From positions 53,938 to 117,937 of IMG/VR virus record IMGVR_UViG_3300021960_000027: a stretch of DNA of 64,000 nucleotides; one strand, given 5' to 3'. Shown piece by piece: positions 60,569 through 64,000 of the stretch (the first letter of the stretch is position 1; the number at the start of each line of letters is the position of its first letter). Both the position numbers and the translations under genes were made by a program. The stretch is from a virus. The notes beneath the pieces were generated by a model. That model saw only the letters and a list, made by a program, of their open reading frames with translations, had not been told where the DNA came from and searched no databases.

Positions 60569-60657
60569 TGGGTTGCTTGGTTGCCATTGTGGTGAATACC
60601 TTCCTTGCTCTTGGCTTTGCATTTCTGATTGCGACAGCCATGCGAGGGAAGAGGTGA
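60568..60657 (+). CDS. tiny single-pass membrane protein
   Basis: This 29-residue frame has an ATG after AAGGGGAG. It is almost entirely a hydrophobic helix (MGCLVAIVVNTFLALGFAFL) with a short basic tail RGKR. Overlaps on both sides and the ribosome binding site support it as real. It could be a membrane regulator or lysis accessory. Confidence 0.6.
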   Translation: MGCLVAIVVNTFLALGFAFLIATAMRGKR

Positions 60658-60827
60658 CATCTTTAATACTTGACTTGGTCAGCAGACTTCGATATTGTTC
60701 TATCTATCAGAAAGACATAGGGCATCTCTTGGAAGAGGCCGCGAGTGAAATCGAACGACTCAATGAGATCATTGAGCAATCGAATTCGGGAGGGAAACAG
60801 CATGAAGACAATGCAGTACAAAGTTAA
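60654..60827 (+). CDS. small helical protein
   Basis: About 57 residues from the GTG at 60654, in an overlap with the tiny membrane gene; the longer frame from 60558 overlaps other genes. It is helical with a GHLLEEAASEIERLNEII coiled-coil-like segment. Function unknown. Confidence 0.55.
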   Translation: MTSLILDLVSRLRYCSIYQKDIGHLLEEAASEIERLNEIIEQSNSGGKQHEDNAVQS

Positions 60828-60987
60828 GGAGTTGCCATCGTGCGACTTCTGTGCAGGTGATACAACTGCCAAGTATCGGGGCAAGGTCATCTTTCCCGAC
60901 AAGTGGGCGAACATGTGCAAGGAACATTTTGAGGATTACGGGGTTCGCTCCGGCAAGGGCAAAGCGAAAGAGTTAATTCTCAAGTGA
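60802..60987 (+). CDS. small zinc-binding protein
   Basis: About 61 residues from the ATG at 60802, after GGGAGGG. It has C-x2-C (CDFC near 14-17) and a later CKEH segment, giving a C-C-C-H set. It resembles small actinophage zinc proteins. Confidence 0.65.
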   Translation: MKTMQYKVKELPSCDFCAGDTTAKYRGKVIFPDKWANMCKEHFEDYGVRSGKGKAKELILK

Positions 60988-61151
60988 GTGTCAATCAAAT
61001 GATTGAAATTGTTTGTGATGCTTGCGGAGAGGCAGAGAGTGAGTGGGGAACCACCGCAACGTCTTTTCGTAAGTCACTTCAGGACTATGGGTGGAAGTCA
61101 ACATCAAACACTGACTTGTGCCCACACTGCATTAAGGAGGCAGGGAAATGA
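60984..61151 (+). CDS. small zinc-ribbon protein
   Basis: This 55-residue frame begins at GTG overlapping the previous stop; an in-frame ATG lies at 60999. It contains CDACG and CPHC in a C-x2-C...C-x2-C zinc ribbon. It ends in an ATGA overlap with the next gene. Confidence 0.65.
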   Translation: MSVNQMIEIVCDACGEAESEWGTTATSFRKSLQDYGWKSTSNTDLCPHCIKEAGK

Positions 61152-61381
61152 GTAGGCGTTTTAGGCTTTTACTGGCGACATTCGTAGCGACTGCGTTTGT
61201 CTATTTCTTTTGGACGATGCCTTGGTTGCCAAGGGATTATGTCCAGACTGTTAACCAAACACCGGCAATGAAGTTCGCTTCGATTGCTTGTTGGGTGTAC
61301 GTTTGGGCAGTGTCACTTCGTCTGCTCCACATCTTCAACACTGGTCATCGGGTGTTGAGCATTCGGGAAAGCCGGTCATAA
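61148..61381 (+). CDS. small membrane protein, two transmembrane segments
   Basis: This 77-residue protein starts after AAGGAGG by an overlap. Two hydrophobic segments (about 7-22 and 43-60) surround a short loop, with a basic tail. It may be a holin-like or membrane-regulating protein, but no family is recognised. Confidence 0.65.
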   Translation: MSRRFRLLLATFVATAFVYFFWTMPWLPRDYVQTVNQTPAMKFASIACWVYVWAVSLRLLHIFNTGHRVLSIRESRS

Positions 61382-61384
61382 ACA

Positions 61385-61504
61385 ATGGTCGTGGTCGGGA
61401 AGACTGGAGTCACGGGAGAGCCGTGGACACCGCTCATTAGGTTGTCGCGGGTCATCGAACACTTCCCGACCACTCAACTTTCAAAGCGACGGGTCGGATT
61501 ATGA
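61385..61504 (+). CDS. possible very small basic protein
   Basis: This 39-residue frame starts at ATG. Its sequence is basic and overlaps the next small membrane gene by ATGA. There is no clear ribosome binding site, so this could be a chance frame. Confidence 0.4.
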   Translation: MVVVGKTGVTGEPWTPLIRLSRVIEHFPTTQLSKRRVGL

Positions 61505-61593
61505 AGAGCGTCATTATGATGTCGGGCTTTATTGGCTTTGTTGTTATCATGCTGGCTGTTCTCCTTGACTCAATGTTCAACAGCAAGAAGTAG
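61501..61593 (+). CDS. tiny single-pass membrane protein
   Basis: This 30-residue frame (ATGA overlap) has a hydrophobic helix (VIMMSGFIGFVVIMLAVLL) flanked by lysines. It belongs to the series of small membrane proteins in this region. Confidence 0.55.
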   Translation: MKSVIMMSGFIGFVVIMLAVLLDSMFNSKK

Positions 61594-61595
61594 AG

Positions 61596-61934
61596 ATGTC
61601 AGACAAATACACACTGGATACCGAACTACTAGCGCGCTCCATCGACATGTTTGTTGAGCGAGCGATTGAAGACGGCGACTCAATAGAGAACATCTTGCAA
61701 ACCATCCGTGACGATGCGTGGAGTACAAGGTATGTTGTCGCCGCGGTTCTTGGTTGCTATCAAAGCATGATGACTGAAACTGTCGATTGGTCTACGATTG
61801 GTGGCTTGACGTTGTTTGAGCAACTGTGGACATCAATATCAAAGCGGATTCACGATATTGAATCCATGATTATGGAGGGTATGCCAAGTGTTGACACCGA
61901 AGCAGTCTCGGAAACTCAGGGAGGAAGTTCTTGA
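61596..61934 (+). CDS. hypothetical helical protein
   Basis: This 112-residue acidic protein starts at ATG two bases after the previous stop. It is mainly helical with Trp-containing segments. Its end overlaps the next gene by 47 bases. Function unknown. Confidence 0.65.
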   Translation: MSDKYTLDTELLARSIDMFVERAIEDGDSIENILQTIRDDAWSTRYVVAAVLGCYQSMMTETVDWSTIGGLTLFEQLWTSISKRIHDIESMIMEGMPSVDTEAVSETQGGSS

Positions 61935-62202
61935 GGAAGCAAAATCTGCGGTAACTGTTGACCGCAACCGTGATTACTCTGAGCCAGAGAACAACTTTGA
62001 GAACATCGCTCGGTTGTGGACGGCTTACATTCCTGACTATCAGTTCACTCGCAAAGATGTAGCAGTCATGTTCATGCTGACCAAGATTGCCCGTTCGTAT
62101 GCGACACCAACGCTGAAGGATCATTGGGTGGATATTGCTGGCTATGCCGCGTGCGCCCAGCCCTGTGCAGTTGTTGACTCTGAAGAACCACTAGGTAAGT
62201 AA
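61888..62202 (+). CDS. DUF6378-like phage protein
   Basis: About 104 residues from a GTG after GGAGGG. The core reads RDYSEPENNFENIARLWTAYI, then KDVAVMFMLTKIAR and HWVDIAGYAACAQ. That matches a phage family often annotated DUF6378. Its role is unknown; it is often near nucleotide or DNA metabolism genes. Confidence 0.7.
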   Translation: MLTPKQSRKLREEVLEEAKSAVTVDRNRDYSEPENNFENIARLWTAYIPDYQFTRKDVAVMFMLTKIARSYATPTLKDHWVDIAGYAACAQPCAVVDSEEPLGK

Positions 62203-62230
62203 ACCTACTTAATTGCACTTGGAGGTGCGT

Positions 62231-63151
62231 GTGTCTCAGTTTGAGATTCTTGTTGGTGATGCCATTGAATCAATGAAGGGGCTGGAAGATCAGTCAGTCA
62301 GGTGTGTCATCACCTCTCCCCCGTATTGGGGTCTTCGTGATTACGGGCATGATGGGCAGTTGGGGTTGGAGCAGACTCCAGAAGAATATGTCGAAGCAAT
62401 GGTGGAAGTGTTTCGTGAGGTGCGTCGTGTTCTTTCCGACGACGGCACTATCTGGTTGAACATTGGTGACTCATACATCGGCGGTGGTCGCGGGGGGCAG
62501 TCATCTAAGAAGCGTTCAGATAACTGGCAACCCACCTATTCTCTTCAGAACCACGTTCCCAAGAACTACAAGGCAAAAGACCTTGCTGGGATTCCGTGGA
62601 GGCTGGCATTCGCCCTGCAAGCAGACGGGTGGTATCTGAGGCAAGACATTATTTGGCATAAGCCAAACACGATGCCTGAGCCGGTGAAGGACAGGTGCGT
62701 GAAGTCTCACGAATACGTTTTCTTATTGAGCAAGAAACCAAAGTATTACTTTGACTACTTGGCGATTAAGGAGCCTGCTGTTGGAGAGAGGTGGGGTGGC
62801 AACAAGCCAATCAACTTAGACAACAGCAAGGATGTAGATAACCAGTTCTCTGGTCTTACCCGTGAACGACAGATGCTGTACGAGACTCGTAACAAGCGTT
62901 CCGTGTGGTCTATCATTACTCGCCCATTCAAGGGCGCACACTTTGCCGTCATGCCAGAAGAGTTGGTAACCCCATGTGTGCTGGCTGGTTCGGAAGAGGG
63001 AGACTTGATTCTTGATCCATTCGCTGGCTCAGGAACAGTTGGTGTTGTTGCTCTCCGACATGGGAGAAGGTTCGTTGGGGTTGAGTTAAACCCTGATTAT
63101 GCAGAGTTGGCGAATGAGCGGATTCGTTCTGTTCACCCAACATTATTTTAG
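62231..63151 (+). CDS. DNA methyltransferase (amino-methyltransferase, SPPY type)
   Basis: About 306 residues from the GTG at 62231, after GGAGGT. It has the catalytic [11 protein letters not shown] near 29-39 and the AdoMet-binding DPFAGSGT near 264-271 at the C-terminal end, i.e. the beta-class order. SPPY favours N4-cytosine methylation, although N6-adenine is possible. No partner restriction enzyme is visible. It may protect phage DNA from host restriction. Confidence 0.88.
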   Translation: MSQFEILVGDAIESMKGLEDQSVRCVITSPPYWGLRDYGHDGQLGLEQTPEEYVEAMVEVFREVRRVLSDDGTIWLNIGDSYIGGGRGGQSSKKRSDNWQPTYSLQNHVPKNYKAKDLAGIPWRLAFALQADGWYLRQDIIWHKPNTMPEPVKDRCVKSHEYVFLLSKKPKYYFDYLAIKEPAVGERWGGNKPINLDNSKDVDNQFSGLTRERQMLYETRNKRSVWSIITRPFKGAHFAVMPEELVTPCVLAGSEEGDLILDPFAGSGTVGVVALRHGRRFVGVELNPDYAELANERIRSVHPTLF

Positions 63152-63163
63152 AAGGAGAATTTA

Positions 63164-63655
63164 GTGCCAGTTCAAGTTGGAATACTTGTCAAGTTGAAGC
63201 CCGGTGTAAGGCGGGGGAGGAATGGTGAGGTACTGAGTGATGGTAACGACATGTTCGATTACGCACTCAGTGTCCTCAAGCGTACTTCTGTTGTAGCAGA
63301 CGAGGATTACTCTCCAGAGTGGATTAAGGACTGCATCGAATTGATGGGGAGCGGTGAATGGCTTGATCGCCGCGATGTCCGTGAGTGCGAAGATGCGATG
63401 ATTTCACTAAGAATGTTGCACAAGAAATTTATGAGCGACATGAAGATCGAATGGTCAGAGCATGAAACTATCTTCAGTAGGAACAGGACTCAGCACGACA
63501 AGACAATGAACAGCATTGTTGGAATGTTGAAGACTGGCTCACGGTTCGCTTCGGAGACTGATAGCCCGTATGGACTGAATGCGTATTTCGACAAGGAAGC
63601 CGCGAAAGCATCCAAGTGGAAAGACGAAGAGCAGGTCTTTGAATACGATGACTGA
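63164..63655 (+). CDS. hypothetical protein between methyltransferases
   Basis: This 163-residue protein starts at GTG after AGAAGGAGA. It is largely helical and charged with no recognised motif. It overlaps the next gene by 8 bases. Confidence 0.65.
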   Translation: MPVQVGILVKLKPGVRRGRNGEVLSDGNDMFDYALSVLKRTSVVADEDYSPEWIKDCIELMGSGEWLDRRDVRECEDAMISLRMLHKKFMSDMKIEWSEHETIFSRNRTQHDKTMNSIVGMLKTGSRFASETDSPYGLNAYFDKEAAKASKWKDEEQVFEYDD

Positions 63656-64000
63656 GATTTACGCGTTTGGCACAAGGTCGAATAACGCACAACTTGTTGC
63701 TGACCTAGTCGAACTCGGTTACATCGATCTTTCTCAACCAATCCTTGATCCGACGTATGGGTACGGAAGATGGTGGAAGGATGTTCAGCCAGAAGCATTG
63801 ACTGGGTGTGACATTCAGCCTGAACTTTCTCCGTACGGTCGCTCAGTAGATTTCACTGACATGCCATTTGAGGACGGGGAGTTTGATGCAGTGCTGTTTG
63901 ACCCACCGTACAAGTTGAATGGTTCGTCGCATGGCTTTGCTAACGATGCGTCGTATGGCGTGGGCAATAAAAAGCCAGTGAGCATTCAGAACAGATACCA
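63648..64000 (+). CDS. DNA methyltransferase-like protein, 3' truncated by the window
   Basis: At least 117 residues are visible before the window ends. It starts at ATG overlapping the previous stop. The motif LDPTYGYGRWW near 30-41 looks like an AdoMet-binding or motif-I segment, and LFDPPYKLNG near 84-93 has a DPPY catalytic motif. This order differs from the first methyltransferase. Probably adenine- or cytosine-specific amino-methylation. Confidence 0.7.
   Translation, partial: MTEIYAFGTRSNNAQLVADLVELGYIDLSQPILDPTYGYGRWWKDVQPEALTGCDIQPELSPYGRSVDFTDMPFEDGEFDAVLFDPPYKLNGSSHGFANDASYGVGNKKPVSIQNRY

Noticed and set aside
1-64000. tRNA genes, CRISPR arrays, insertion sequences and integrase/attachment sites
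   Set aside because: No cloverleaf with a T-arm signature, no regularly spaced direct repeats outside coding fibres, and no transposase or integrase motif was seen.

Overview
The window reads as one contiguous stretch of a large tailed double-stranded DNA phage genome. Every convincing gene lies on the + strand, genes abut or overlap by 1-8 bases (ATGA, TGATG and TAGTG junctions), and no gap between genes exceeds about 140 bases. Two WhiB-type iron-sulphur regulators, a DnaE-type DNA polymerase III alpha subunit, and many small proteins of types I know from actinobacteriophages point to an actinobacterial host. Moderate GC content, together with a flavin halogenase and 2-oxoglutarate oxygenases of the kind carried by aquatic phages, suggests a freshwater or marine actinobacterium. 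This host call is inference.

Layout. (1) 1-13.3 kb is a replication and recombination block: DnaC-like loader, DnaB-like helicase, primase, single-strand binding protein, DnaE polymerase, RecA, a PD-(D/E)XK-like protein, a Cas4/RecB-like nuclease and a RuvC-like resolvase. (2) 13.4-18.4 kb holds a sigma-region-4-like protein, a possible small terminase subunit, a DUF932-like gene bounded by its own promoter and a strong terminator, and the large terminase. (3) 18.4-20.9 kb is an 802-residue protein with a GNAT-like segment and two tandem ADP-ribosyltransferase-like domains. (4) 20.9-38.0 kb is a tail-fibre region. It includes a fibre with an extraordinary histidine-rich shaft. Between fibre genes sit two 2OG-Fe(II) oxygenases, a flavin-dependent halogenase and a DUF6065-like protein. 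It also holds an S74-chaperone fibre and a 755-residue Ser-rich repeat protein. (5) 38.1-43.3 kb has a secreted lysozyme-like protein, two WhiB proteins, an Mre11/SbcD-like phosphoesterase and small unknowns. (6) 43.4-56.0 kb holds very large multi-domain proteins punctuated by a recurring SRKTA-like motif, plus the portal protein. (7) 56-59.6 kb has further tail or surface proteins and a membrane/coiled-coil protein. (8) 59.6-64 kb is a string of tiny zinc-ribbon and membrane proteins followed by two DNA methyltransferases; the second runs off the window.

The strongest candidates for undescribed biology are: the histidine-rich fibre and its paralogue; the halogenase/dioxygenase cassette embedded among fibre genes; the tandem ADP-ribosyltransferase protein and other large polyproteins sharing interdomain SRKTA-like motifs (possible processing sites); and a hairpin upstream of the polymerase gene whose C7 loop can pair with that gene's Shine-Dalgarno sequence. 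The major capsid protein and prohead protease were not recognised and probably lie outside the window.
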